A DNA stretch of 10,909 nucleotides from Nitrososphaerales archaeon TH5894 (GCA_014523485.1 JAATVK010000004.1:1-10909); one strand, 5' to 3'; positions 1-6,485 are shown, counted from the stretch's first letter. Made by a program: numbers and translations. Notes: generated by a model from the sequence alone, not told the origin.

Positions 1-98
1 ATATAATAATAGATAATCCCAATAACTAATTAAATTTAGACTAATCCATGAGAAATTCAATAGTTTTTCTTATTTATTACAAAATATTCATTTAGTAT

Positions 99-1046
99 TT
101 ATTCAATTACAATTTCTTCAAAATAACGGAGAATTGTAATTTCAGATACTTTAGGAATTATTATATTATTATTATTATCACTTATCATTTCTAATAGCAT
201 TGCCGGAAAATTTGCACCAGCAAGTGTAGTAAAAATTGTCCCTCCGCCCAATCTAGGGTTTATTTCAATAATTTTTAGTTCTCCGTTTTCAGACTCTTTT
301 AATTGAATACAGCACGGACCTTTAATTCCTAAAGTCTCTGCAATTTTTTTGCAAAGATTTTCTATCATGAGGTCTCGTTTTATTTTTCCTTTAACTGATA
401 TCCCAGCTTTAGTATCAATTCTTATTCTTGGAATTGCCATTATCGGTTTTTCATTAAGATCAGAAAGTACATCTACTGTATATTCTGTTCCAGGAAGATA
501 TTCTTGAAAAATCATATTTTTAAATTTCCTCGATACATAATTTAGATCAAATTTGTTTTCTACTTTTATAATATTATCACTTCCTTTACCAAAACGTGGT
601 TTAGCAATTAAAGGGAATGTATCTATTTTTTTATGATATTCAAAGGTAAAAGCAAAAGGAAATTTATTTGATAAAAATTTATATGATAATAATTTATCTC
701 TACATATTTCTAATACCTTTCTTCTGCTAACTATTGGTAACGCTCCGTTTTTTAAAATTAAATCATAATTGATACTATAACCATAAATATCAAATCCAGA
801 TGAAGGCATCAAAACTTTAATATTTTGTTCTTTAATTATTTTTAATAATTTTTTTATAAAAAACTTATCGTCATATGGCGGTATAACATACGAAAAATCG
901 CTAAGAAAAAAACCTGCAGATAGTGAATTTGAATCCGTTGATACAATATTTCCTTTAAATAATGATAGTCGTAAAGATTTAATGGTATTAATTCCAGCTG
1001 GCCCCCCAGCTCCGGGAATCAGTACATTGAAAGTATCCAATAACAT
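99..1046 (-). CDS. ATP-grasp domain protein (carbamoyl-phosphate-synthase-like ligase)
   Basis: The product has 315 residues and should use ATP to activate a carboxylate for ligation; the substrate cannot be read from the sequence. Residues 7-20 form a glycine-rich Rossmann-type start (IPGAGGPAGIN) typical of the pre-ATP-grasp domain in CarB-like proteins. The ATP-grasp core follows: a nucleotide-binding lysine in LIAKPRFGKGS (K149), the hinge segment QEYLPGTEYT (181-190), and the metal-binding end QLK...IIEINPRLGGG (Q248, E261, N263, R265). All key positions look intact, so it is probably active. The start was chosen because the Rossmann strand begins only six residues in; no Shine-Dalgarno is seen. 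It is transcribed divergently from the PHP hydrolase gene across 164 bases. The stop is TAA at 99-101. The family is well supported; the reaction is unknown. Confidence 0.85.
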   Translation of the reverse strand: MLLDTFNVLIPGAGGPAGINTIKSLRLSLFKGNIVSTDSNSLSAGFFLSDFSYVIPPYDDKFFIKKLLKIIKEQNIKVLMPSSGFDIYGYSINYDLILKNGALPIVSRRKVLEICRDKLLSYKFLSNKFPFAFTFEYHKKIDTFPLIAKPRFGKGSDNIIKVENKFDLNYVSRKFKNMIFQEYLPGTEYTVDVLSDLNEKPIMAIPRIRIDTKAGISVKGKIKRDLMIENLCKKIAETLGIKGPCCIQLKESENGELKIIEINPRLGGGTIFTTLAGANFPAMLLEMISDNNNNIIIPKVSEITILRYFEEIVIE

Positions 1047-1086
1047 TAGTATAATGTGAAGATAATTAAAATTTACATATTTTGCA

Positions 1087-1114
1087 TTTAATAGCGATTA
1101 TAGTTACTATTAAA
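1087..1114. promoter_or_regulatory. Inverted repeat in the divergent ATP-grasp/PHP promoter region
   Basis: TTTAATAG (1087-1094) is matched by its exact reverse complement CTATTAAA (1107-1114) across a 12-base spacer. The half-site centres are 20 bases apart, about two helical turns, which is the geometry expected for a dimeric regulator binding one face of DNA. Each arm also resembles an archaeal TATA element, so the arms could instead be two opposed core promoters. A further AT-rich palindrome, TATTAATTAATA, lies at 1127-1138. In DNA this AT-rich an 8-base match could be chance. Confidence 0.35.
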
Positions 1115-1184
1115 GTTGAATAATTCTATTAATTAATAATGATATTGAGTTACCTGATAATAATTTTTAGAATAAAATAGAGAA

Positions 1185-1190
1185 TATATA
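1185..1190 (+). promoter_or_regulatory. Probable TATA box for the PHP hydrolase gene
   Basis: TATATA lies 21-26 bases upstream of the ATG at 1211. This is the spacing expected for a leaderless archaeal transcript. No Shine-Dalgarno motif precedes the ATG, which agrees with leaderless initiation. Confidence 0.4.
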
Positions 1191-1210
1191 TTGTTTTAAT
1201 TAATTATGTA

Positions 1211-1837
1211 ATGAAAATTATGAATTTAAAAGAAGACTATCATGTTCATACTAACTATAACGATCATTCAGACTCAAATCTTACAGTCAAAAATGTAGTA
1301 AAAGAAGCAGAACGAAAGGGTTTACAGATAATTGCTTTAACAGAACATGTAAGAGAATCTTCACAATGGATCCATAATTATTTAAATGAGATATCAAACT
1401 ACAAGAAAAAAACAAATGTTAAAGTAATTCCAGGCTTTGAGGCAAAGATTTTGTCTGATGGTAATATTGATTGTAGAGAAGAAATTGCTAGAGATTACTT
1501 TATTATTGCAAGTTTTCATACGAATTATTACGAAAAAGTAATTTGGATAAATGCATTGAAAAAAGTAATTAAAAACAAGTACGTAAATGTGATAGGCCAT
1601 TTAGCTCCTGAGAGTTCATTTCAGATAAATACAGAAGAGATAGAAGAATTTGCAAAACTTCTTCGTAAACACGACAAGATAGTAGAAATCAATGCAAAAT
1701 ATAAGAGGCCACCTGAAAACTGGGTTAAAATATTTATTAAAAAAGGGGTTAAGTTTCATCTTGGTAGTGATGCACATTCCCTTGATGCAATTGGTAATTA
1801 TAAATCTATAATAAAGTTAATCAAATTATTTGACTGA
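1211..1837 (+). CDS. PHP-domain metal-dependent phosphoesterase
   Basis: The product has 208 residues and is a single PHP domain, the fold found in histidinol phosphatases, polymerase-associated exonucleases and small phosphoesterases. The metal-ligand motifs occur in order: HVH (H11, H13) with DH at 18-19, TEH (E45, H46), GFEAK (E77), SFH (H103), IGH (H130), EIN (E159) and SDAH (D187, H189). The full trinuclear site therefore appears present, so hydrolysis of a phosphate ester is likely; the substrate is not known. Histidinol phosphatase is one possibility, but no other his genes are in view. An alternative start is M4 (1220). The gene diverges from the ATP-grasp gene, and the two may share control through the inverted repeat between them. 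T-rich tracts follow the stop. Confidence 0.88.
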   Translation: MKIMNLKEDYHVHTNYNDHSDSNLTVKNVVKEAERKGLQIIALTEHVRESSQWIHNYLNEISNYKKKTNVKVIPGFEAKILSDGNIDCREEIARDYFIIASFHTNYYEKVIWINALKKVIKNKYVNVIGHLAPESSFQINTEEIEEFAKLLRKHDKIVEINAKYKRPPENWVKIFIKKGVKFHLGSDAHSLDAIGNYKSIIKLIKLFD

Positions 1838-1847
1838 ACAGAATTAA

Positions 1848-1857
1848 TTTTTATTTT
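1848..1857 (+). terminator. T-rich archaeal terminator after the PHP gene
   Basis: Two T-tracts (T5 and T4, split by one A) begin 11 bases after the TGA stop, on the coding strand. This matches U-tract-dependent archaeal termination; no stem-loop is seen. Confidence 0.4.
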
Positions 1858-1913
1858 ACAATATAGCTAGATTATTTCAATTTTTTATATATTAGTATAT
1901 TTTAACCATAAAA

Positions 1914-1927
1914 TTTTATATCACGTG
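1914..1927 (+). promoter_or_regulatory. TATA box and adjoining CACGTG palindrome before the NikR-like gene
   Basis: TTTTATA (1914-1920) lies 21-27 bases before the TTG at 1941, as expected for a leaderless transcript. The palindrome CACGTG (1922-1927) sits directly between the TATA box and the presumed transcription start, where a bound repressor would block initiation. It is the only GC-rich hexamer palindrome in this very AT-rich gap. The symmetry does not extend beyond six bases. Confidence 0.4.
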
Positions 1928-1940
1928 TATAATAATTAAT

Positions 1941-2330
1941 TTGCTATTGCCTATAATAAGTATTTCACTAAATGATGATATTATTAATGATATTGATAAA
2001 TTGCAGAAGAATCTTGGATTTACTGGAAGATCGGAAATAGTGAGAGCTGGGTTAAGAAACATTATAGCAGAACAAAAAGATAGAGATATCTTACAGGGAA
2101 AATTGGCTGCTTTATTACTAATTATTCATCAAGAAAGAGATGATGATCAGGTTACTAATATGAGACACGATTTTGAAGAAATTGTGACTACACATATACA
2201 TAGCAAAATTGACCAAGATAGATGCGTAGAATTATTTTTACTAAAAGGAGATGCAGAATTAATAAGGAATATGACTAAAAAATTTCAAACCAATAAAAAA
2301 TTAGAACATGTAAAGCTTATTACTATGTAA
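1941..2330 (+). CDS. NikR-like CopG/ribbon-helix-helix metal-responsive regulator
   Basis: The product has 129 residues, close to the usual length of NikR (133 in E. coli). The N-terminal ribbon-helix-helix DNA-binding domain spans residues 5-45 (IISISLNDDI, then GFTGRSEIVRAGLR). A C-terminal ACT-like metal-binding and tetramerisation domain follows, ending in the typical CVELFLLKGD stretch. Aligned without gaps to E. coli NikR, ligands H76, H87 and C95 are kept (MRHDF, HIHSK, DRCVE), but H89 is replaced by lysine; a nearby H85 is extra. It is therefore a likely metal-sensing repressor, but nickel should not be assumed. The start is TTG at 1941 or 1947: no ATG is available before residue 74, and the TATA spacing fits 1941. 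It converges with the secreted Ser-rich gene, 34 bases away. Confidence 0.85.
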   Translation: MLLPIISISLNDDIINDIDKLQKNLGFTGRSEIVRAGLRNIIAEQKDRDILQGKLAALLLIIHQERDDDQVTNMRHDFEEIVTTHIHSKIDQDRCVELFLLKGDAELIRNMTKKFQTNKKLEHVKLITM

Positions 2331-2377
2331 AAAATTGCTAAATTTTCTGATATTATATCTAAAGCTATTTTATTTTT
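2329..2377. terminator. Overlapping convergent T-rich terminators
   Basis: On the + strand a T-rich tract at 2368-2377 can end the NikR-like transcript, inside the last codons of the opposing gene. On the - strand, T6 (complement of 2329-2334) can end the Ser-rich gene's transcript at the stop codon of the NikR-like gene. The two transcripts would therefore overlap at their 3' ends by a few tens of bases. Confidence 0.35.
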
Positions 2378-3081
2378 AATTCCAAAGAATATTTAATTAG
2401 ATCTGTGTTTACAGTTGCCGGTCCCATATAAGTGCTGGTGAATTGAGCCGATTGTAGTGAATCCTGAATTATAGAGCTACAAGAATAAGAATCGATTCCA
2501 GATTCAAGACAGAATTTGAGTAATTCATTATTAAATTCTGTTAATGAATTACTAGAGATAATATCTTCATTATTACTTTTTTTATCTACTATCTTTGCAA
2601 AATATTTCATATTTTGATTTTTTACTTGATTAACGGTAACGGAAGATTGACTAGAATCTTGATTCTTTAAAATTGATAATAGTTCACTATTCACAACATT
2701 TGAGGTATTAGGCAGTGAGGATGTATTAGGAGGAGAAGAGCTGGATGAAGAGGAGCTGGGTGGAAGTAATGAATTTAGAGGAGAAGAAGAGCTGGATGAA
2801 GAGGAGCTGGGTGGAAGTAATGAATTTAGAGGAGAAGAAGAGCTGGATGAAGAAGAGTTTACTGAAGGGGATGAACCCATTCCTTGCATTAATGAATCAA
2901 TTGTACTATCTATTATATTGCCTCTTCCGACTTGATTTAAAAGATTATTAATTTCTGTATCAATGTTGGTCGGATTAGAACCATTCTCTGATTGTGAATA
3001 ACCGAAGTTTAATAATTGATCACCGGTACTTATAGATACTAATAAGATAAAACCATACAATACCAAAAATTTAAATTTCAT
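2365..3081 (-). CDS. Secreted Ser-rich low-complexity protein
   Basis: I do not recognise a family. The product has 238 residues. Residues 1-29 form a signal peptide: a basic MKFK start, a hydrophobic core VLYGFILLVSI, and probable cleavage near GYSQ. Residues 31-72 are Asn/Ser-rich. Residues 75-118 hold serine runs alternating with PLNSLLPP, encoded by a 51-base tandem repeat. Residues 150-238 look like a small folded domain with two cysteines (C191, C201) that could form a disulphide outside the cell. There is no C-terminal membrane anchor. A GAGGT Shine-Dalgarno-like motif (complement of 3093-3097) lies 11 bases before the ATG. It lies downstream of the large LamG/F5/8C gene on the same strand, but a terminator-like element separates them. 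Likely cell-surface or released; function unknown. Confidence 0.7.
   Translation of the reverse strand: MKFKFLVLYGFILLVSISTGDQLLNFGYSQSENGSNPTNIDTEINNLLNQVGRGNIIDSTIDSLMQGMGSSPSVNSSSSSSSSPLNSLLPPSSSSSSSSSPLNSLLPPSSSSSSSSPPNTSSLPNTSNVVNSELLSILKNQDSSQSSVTVNQVKNQNMKYFAKIVDKKSNNEDIISSNSLTEFNNELLKFCLESGIDSYSCSSIIQDSLQSAQFTSTYMGPATVNTDLIKYSLELKIK
2735..2850. repeat. 51-base in-frame tandem repeat (about 2.3 copies)
   Basis: Unit starts are at 2735, 2786 and 2837, a period of exactly 51 bases (17 codons). The first two copies are near-identical; the third breaks off after about 15 bases. On the - strand each unit encodes PLNSLLPP followed by nine serines. Because the period is a multiple of three, copies can be gained or lost without a frameshift. 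Confidence 0.9.
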
Positions 3082-3092
3082 TTAAATATTCT

Positions 3093-3127
3093 ACCTCGAC
3101 CGATCTTATATCTTTTAGTATTAATAT
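3093..3127 (-). promoter_or_regulatory. Putative TATA element and Shine-Dalgarno of the Ser-rich gene
   Basis: The complement of 3093-3097 reads GAGGT, a partial match to the archaeal anti-Shine-Dalgarno. A TATA-like element (complement of 3121-3127, ATATTAA) lies upstream, at a distance that would leave a leader of roughly 16 bases containing the GAGGT. A competing TATA-like stretch at 3104-3113 would give a leaderless message instead. The rest of the 221-base gap (3082-3302) holds nothing further apart from the terminator at its left end. Confidence 0.25.
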
Positions 3128-3269
3128 GAATTGTAAAAAAGTTATTATTAAATCTCCTATAATATCATAGGATCTTTTTCTATAAAATTTAATAATTGGT
3201 AAATGCACAATACAAAATAAAACAATTACAATATTTTTAGAAACATACAAAAAATTTAAGAAATTTAAC

Positions 3270-3284
3270 ATATTAAAAAATATT
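3270..3284 (-). terminator. Terminator-like element after the LamG/F5/8C gene
   Basis: ATATT and AATAT (3270-3274 and 3279-3283) can form a short stem around an A4 loop on the + strand. On the - strand this gives a run of six T about 20 bases beyond the TAA stop of the 781-residue gene. It separates that gene from the Ser-rich gene. Confidence 0.35.
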
Positions 3285-3302
3285 GTCAATATACTAGCCG
3301 GA

Positions 3303-5648
3303 TTATTGTGTTATATTTTCTGAGATATTATTTCTTTGGGTGGTGTCTAATAGTTTTGGAGTATCAATTAATTCTATTATACACGTTTTGTCTGTTCTTT
3401 CTATTACTCCGGTACATCCAGAAATTCTATTTATTTCATATCCAAATGTATCAGATATCTTAACATCATAATTTCCTGCCTTTATAGATACTTTTTGAAA
3501 GTTGTTGCTACCTGCAAAGGAACTTGGTACCACATTTTCTCCCTTGACTGTTATAATAAAATCTAATGGTTTTTTGTTTCCACCGTGGACATTTATTACT
3601 TCTAATAGAACATTCAAGTCAAGGTCACGTAAAAGTAAGTTTACATTTGCATTGTTATTATTGTTACTGTCGTTAATATTCTTATTTGTTGTAGTGATTG
3701 TAGTTGTAAGATTGTTACTTGTAAGATTGTTACTTGTAAGATTGTTACTTGTAAGATTGTTACTTGTAAGATTGTTACTTGTAAGATTGTTACTTGTAAG
3801 ATTATCAATAGTGTTTAGTGATTCATTATAGGGTGTTGCTGGATCCCTATCATCCAATGTTATCACACATTCTATGTTGTCATCTGAACCTATAATACCT
3901 TTACACCCAGCTGAAAAAGTAGCTTTATATCCAGAGAAGTTATTTATTTTGACTTGATAAGTTCCTGGTTGTAGAGATACAGATTGTCCATCAGGATTAC
4001 CTGGGAATGAATTTGGAGTTGCTTGGCTGCCATTTACTGATATAATAAAATCTTTTGTTTGGTTAGTTCCCCCATTATCATTGATAACCTGAGTCACTAT
4101 ATTTATGAGTGATGCAGAAGTAAAGGATTCTTTTTGAATTGGGTTAGCAAATATATCAACTTCATTGATACTTGCCCAATCATTTACACTATTTCCAGTA
4201 ACACTAATTCTAAGATACTTACCAACGGTGTCTGGGAGATCATAAAATTCAATATCGTCAGTAGTATTACTATTGGTGCTAGAAAAAACCTGTCTAAAAT
4301 CAGAACCATCTGAAGACACTGAGACTAAGAAATCAATGGAACGGATATTTCCTTTATACCAAGAAATTCCAAGATCACATATTTGTTTTTCTTGTCCAAG
4401 ATCAAATTGTAACCATGAACCTAATCCTAGATTTGACCATTTTGTGGAAAGGTCATTGTCTACTGAATTGCCCTCAGTATTATTAGGTGAACTATCTATT
4501 GATGAAATATGATCGACAGGGATATTTAAAAGTGAACATGGAGAAGGAGAGCCAGGAACTATTGGATTATTAATATCAATCTCAGATATACTTGACCACT
4601 CATTCATTGAATTGTCATTAACAGTTAATTTAAGATATCGGGTTTTAACATCAGGAATATCAAATTTTTCAGGTCCGTTGGTAAGTCCGCTACTAGTTTC
4701 AGAAAATAAATTGCTAAAAATTTCTCCATCTACAGACGTAGAGATAGTGAAATTAATCTTCCTATGATCACCCTTATACCAAGATATATCAATATCACAT
4801 ATTTCCTTTTCCTTACCTAAATCAACTTGAACCCAAGAACCAAGTCCATAGTTAGACCATCGTGTAGATTGATTACCATCAATTGCATTGAGTTCTGTAT
4901 TATTAGCAGCATGTCCTATCGCGGTAACATTAACAGCTTTTTCAGGTTTACAAGATGTATTATCGCCAAATGAAATAAATACTAATTGCTTATCCAAATT
5001 GAATTTGTTTTGTGTATATGCATCATATACCTCTGCTGTAGTAAGAGATCTATCCCAAATGCGAACTTCATCTACATCACCAAGATATAACTTGTCTTTG
5101 AAGAGAGAGTTTGCAGCGATTGCAATCCTATTTTTTCCTGTAATATCAGGGTTTACATTATTTGTATTTATACTATGGTCGAGCACTCCATCGATAAACA
5201 ACTTTAGTAATGATCCATCGTAGGTGACTGTAGCATAGTGCCATTTATTGTCATTAACAGGTTTTTTAGAAGTAACAAAATAATTTGAGGAGTCTTTTGC
5301 TTCAAATCCTGCTTGAAGATGACCTAGATAGGTTATCCAAAGTCCATAATTCATATTTTCACCGGAAGCTTCGGATCCAAATCCACCTTTATTAACTAAA
5401 AATGAAACATGGGGATCTGTATTATTTGTTTTGAACCACACAGCAATTGAATATTGATTTAATTGGAATAATTCTGAATCTTTTACATATTTAAAATTAT
5501 TACCATTAAAGGTTCCAAATTTTCCAATTTGTGCTTCAACACTATTAATTTGAAAAAGATTTAAAGAAATAATGGTAAATGAAATTAGAAATGAAATTAA
5601 AATGAATCTAACCATGTTATTTTTATAAATTTTATAATTTCTTGTCAT
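3303..5648 (-). CDS. Large secreted multidomain protein: LamG, two F5/8-type-C, two prealbumin-like modules and a sequon array
   Basis: The product has 781 residues. Residues 1-39 are a signal peptide (hydrophobic core 15-33, cleavage probably after VEA39); M12 is an alternative start. Residues about 41-225 are a LamG/concanavalin-like domain (SIAVWFKT, HYATVTYDGSLLKLFIDG, VDEVRIWDRSLT). Residues about 233-360 and 371-500 are two F5/8-type-C (discoidin) domains, which resemble each other closely: both have STxWSNxGLGSW, VDLG or FDLG, and SWYKG. Each has a cysteine pair (C233/C284, C371/C424). Residues about 511-600 and 670-765 are two copies of a prealbumin-like module ending GC-G-I...C. Between them are six NLTSN repeats plus NLTT. 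LamG and discoidin domains bind glycans, so adhesion or matrix binding is likely. No C-terminal anchor is visible. A GGTGAG Shine-Dalgarno precedes the ATG. Confidence 0.85.
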   Translation of the reverse strand: MTRNYKIYKNNMVRFILISFLISFTIISLNLFQINSVEAQIGKFGTFNGNNFKYVKDSELFQLNQYSIAVWFKTNNTDPHVSFLVNKGGFGSEASGENMNYGLWITYLGHLQAGFEAKDSSNYFVTSKKPVNDNKWHYATVTYDGSLLKLFIDGVLDHSINTNNVNPDITGKNRIAIAANSLFKDKLYLGDVDEVRIWDRSLTTAEVYDAYTQNKFNLDKQLVFISFGDNTSCKPEKAVNVTAIGHAANNTELNAIDGNQSTRWSNYGLGSWVQVDLGKEKEICDIDISWYKGDHRKINFTISTSVDGEIFSNLFSETSSGLTNGPEKFDIPDVKTRYLKLTVNDNSMNEWSSISEIDINNPIVPGSPSPCSLLNIPVDHISSIDSSPNNTEGNSVDNDLSTKWSNLGLGSWLQFDLGQEKQICDLGISWYKGNIRSIDFLVSVSSDGSDFRQVFSSTNSNTTDDIEFYDLPDTVGKYLRISVTGNSVNDWASINEVDIFANPIQKESFTSASLINIVTQVINDNGGTNQTKDFIISVNGSQATPNSFPGNPDGQSVSLQPGTYQVKINNFSGYKATFSAGCKGIIGSDDNIECVITLDDRDPATPYNESLNTIDNLTSNNLTSNNLTSNNLTSNNLTSNNLTSNNLTTTITTTNKNINDSNNNNNANVNLLLRDLDLNVLLEVINVHGGNKKPLDFIITVKGENVVPSSFAGSNNFQKVSIKAGNYDVKISDTFGYEINRISGCTGVIERTDKTCIIELIDTPKLLDTTQRNNISENITQ
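3706..3803. repeat. Perfect 15-base tandem repeat encoding NLTSN (N-glycosylation sequons)
   Basis: The 15-mer GTAAGATTGTTACTT occurs six times head to tail (3706-3795) with no mismatch, followed by a partial copy (3796-3803). On the - strand it encodes NLTSN six times followed by NLTT, so there is an N-x-T sequon every five residues (residues 616-649). Identity at silent positions indicates recent expansion or ongoing homogenisation. The array forms the linker between the two prealbumin-like modules. Confidence 0.95.
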
Positions 5649-5650
5649 TA

Positions 5651-5691
5651 TCTCTCACCAAGAATTAGTCAAATAAATTTCTTTTATCACT
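5651..5691 (-). promoter_or_regulatory. Shine-Dalgarno and TATA candidate of the large surface-protein gene
   Basis: The complement of 5651-5659 reads GGTGAGAGA. Its GGTGA pairs with the conserved UCACC near the 3' end of archaeal 16S rRNA and lies six bases before the ATG, which supports the start at 5648 over M12. The complement of 5682-5691 (GTGATAAAAG) is a TATA candidate that would leave a leader of about a dozen bases containing that motif. Confidence 0.4.
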
Positions 5692-5771
5692 TTCAGAAAT
5701 TTACCAAGATATCCTATAATCTATTTTACCAAAAATAGTTGATAAAAATATAAAATAAATTTACTAATTAT

Positions 5772-5788
5772 TTAAAAAATAATAATAA
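5772..5788 (-). terminator. T-rich terminator after csl4
   Basis: On the - strand the sequence ATTATTATTTTTTAAA lies about 30-45 bases past the csl4 stop, within the 167-base gap before the surface-protein gene. It suggests that csl4 and the surface gene are separate transcription units. Confidence 0.35.
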
Positions 5789-5815
5789 GAATAACTTGCT
5801 CAAAAATTATATATA

Positions 5816-6436
5816 TTATCCTCTTTTTTTTGCCAATGATAATAAGACTTCTTTACCAAAATCAACAGCCAATTTTTTTTCTTCCATCATTCCACACTCA
5901 ATGCATTTAACAGTATTATTAGATTTGACGGTATCACCTCCACAGATAAAGCATATACAATAGACAACACCTAAATCTTTATCACTTATAGTTGCATGGG
6001 AGGAAGAGTTCATTAAGCTAAAGATTCTACCTCTTACTATATCCCCAACTCTATAAACTAATTTATGTCTTCTCTCACCTCTATCTCTCCTTGAATTCCA
6101 TCCTCCTGATTCTGAGGCTATCCTTGTTGAGGCAATTGCAGATAGACCTGACGAAACTTTTCTATTATTGAGATATAATATTCGAATAGAAATCATACTT
6201 CCAAATAGCATTTCTATATATCCGACTATTACATCCCCTATTTTTGGAAAATGTGCTTGCTTTATTCTTTCTATAACAACTTGTCTTCTTTTAAAATCAT
6301 ATTCTTTTTTCCCAAAGCTTAAAGATCTTATAGAACCATCTACAACAAAAGTATTTTTTCCACTTTCAAATTCTTCAATAAATGCAAGATGTTCACCAGG
6401 AAATATAACATCATAATTCTTTTTTTTCTTAATCAT
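5816..6436 (-). CDS. csl4: Exosome complex RNA-binding subunit Csl4
   Basis: Csl4 is one of the two alternative cap subunits of the archaeal exosome. It sits on the Rrp41/Rrp42 ring, helps bind RNA for 3'-to-5' decay or tailing, and recruits DnaG. The 206-residue product shows the three expected parts. The N-terminal domain has PGEHLAFIEEFESGKNTF and later DG-IRS (13-40). The S1 RNA-binding domain begins with KIGDVIVGYI and continues through RVGDIVRGRIFS (66-155). A C-terminal zinc ribbon has CFIC (C162, C165) and CIEC (C178, C181). All four zinc ligands are present. The basic insert RRDRGERRHK (116-125) may contact RNA. The start is the first Met before the lysine-rich leader; there is no Shine-Dalgarno, and a TATA-like box lies 25-30 bases upstream. 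The rpoL gene often found beside csl4 in archaea is not in view. Confidence 0.93.
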   Translation of the reverse strand: MIKKKKNYDVIFPGEHLAFIEEFESGKNTFVVDGSIRSLSFGKKEYDFKRRQVVIERIKQAHFPKIGDVIVGYIEMLFGSMISIRILYLNNRKVSSGLSAIASTRIASESGGWNSRRDRGERRHKLVYRVGDIVRGRIFSLMNSSSHATISDKDLGVVYCICFICGGDTVKSNNTVKCIECGMMEEKKLAVDFGKEVLLSLAKKRG

Positions 6437-6460
6437 TTAAGAATTGTATATTTCTTAAAG

Positions 6461-6466
6461 TTATAA
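6461..6466 (-). promoter_or_regulatory. Probable TATA box of csl4
   Basis: TTATAA on the - strand lies 25-30 bases upstream of the csl4 ATG. This is ideal for leaderless transcription and agrees with the lack of a Shine-Dalgarno. Confidence 0.4.
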
Positions 6467-6485
6467 TTGTTATTTTTACATTATT

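Noticed and set aside
1..98. Left edge checked for a gene end or RNA
   Set aside because: It is AT-rich with stops in all frames on short scales; nothing can be supported beyond being 3' of the ATP-grasp gene.
1394..1600. Open frame on the - strand inside the PHP gene
   Set aside because: It overlaps conserved PHP motifs in the opposite frame and has no domain of its own.
2745..2951. Open frame on the + strand opposite the Ser-rich gene
   Set aside because: It is kept open by the 51-base repeat; the antisense frame has the signal peptide and the better promoter.
3071..3289. Open frame of 72 codons on the - strand between the LamG gene and the Ser-rich gene
   Set aside because: It starts only 13 bases after the LamG stop, spans the terminator-like stem, overlaps the next start by 11 bases, and reads as Phe/Ile/Leu-rich sequence expected from AT-rich noncoding DNA.
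3706..3803. Short regular repeats considered as a CRISPR array
   Set aside because: The units abut with no spacers and are in frame within a coding sequence.
3502..3831. Open frame on the + strand opposite the LamG gene
   Set aside because: Its repetitive Leu/Val/Arg product is just the complement of the NLTSN repeat.
4273..5223. Two open frames on the + strand (4273-4512 and 4888-5223) inside the LamG gene
   Set aside because: Both lie antisense to well-supported F5/8C and LamG coding sequence and have no recognisable domain.
6168..6416. Open frame on the + strand inside csl4
   Set aside because: It is antisense to the S1 domain of Csl4 and gives a composition typical of a shadow frame.
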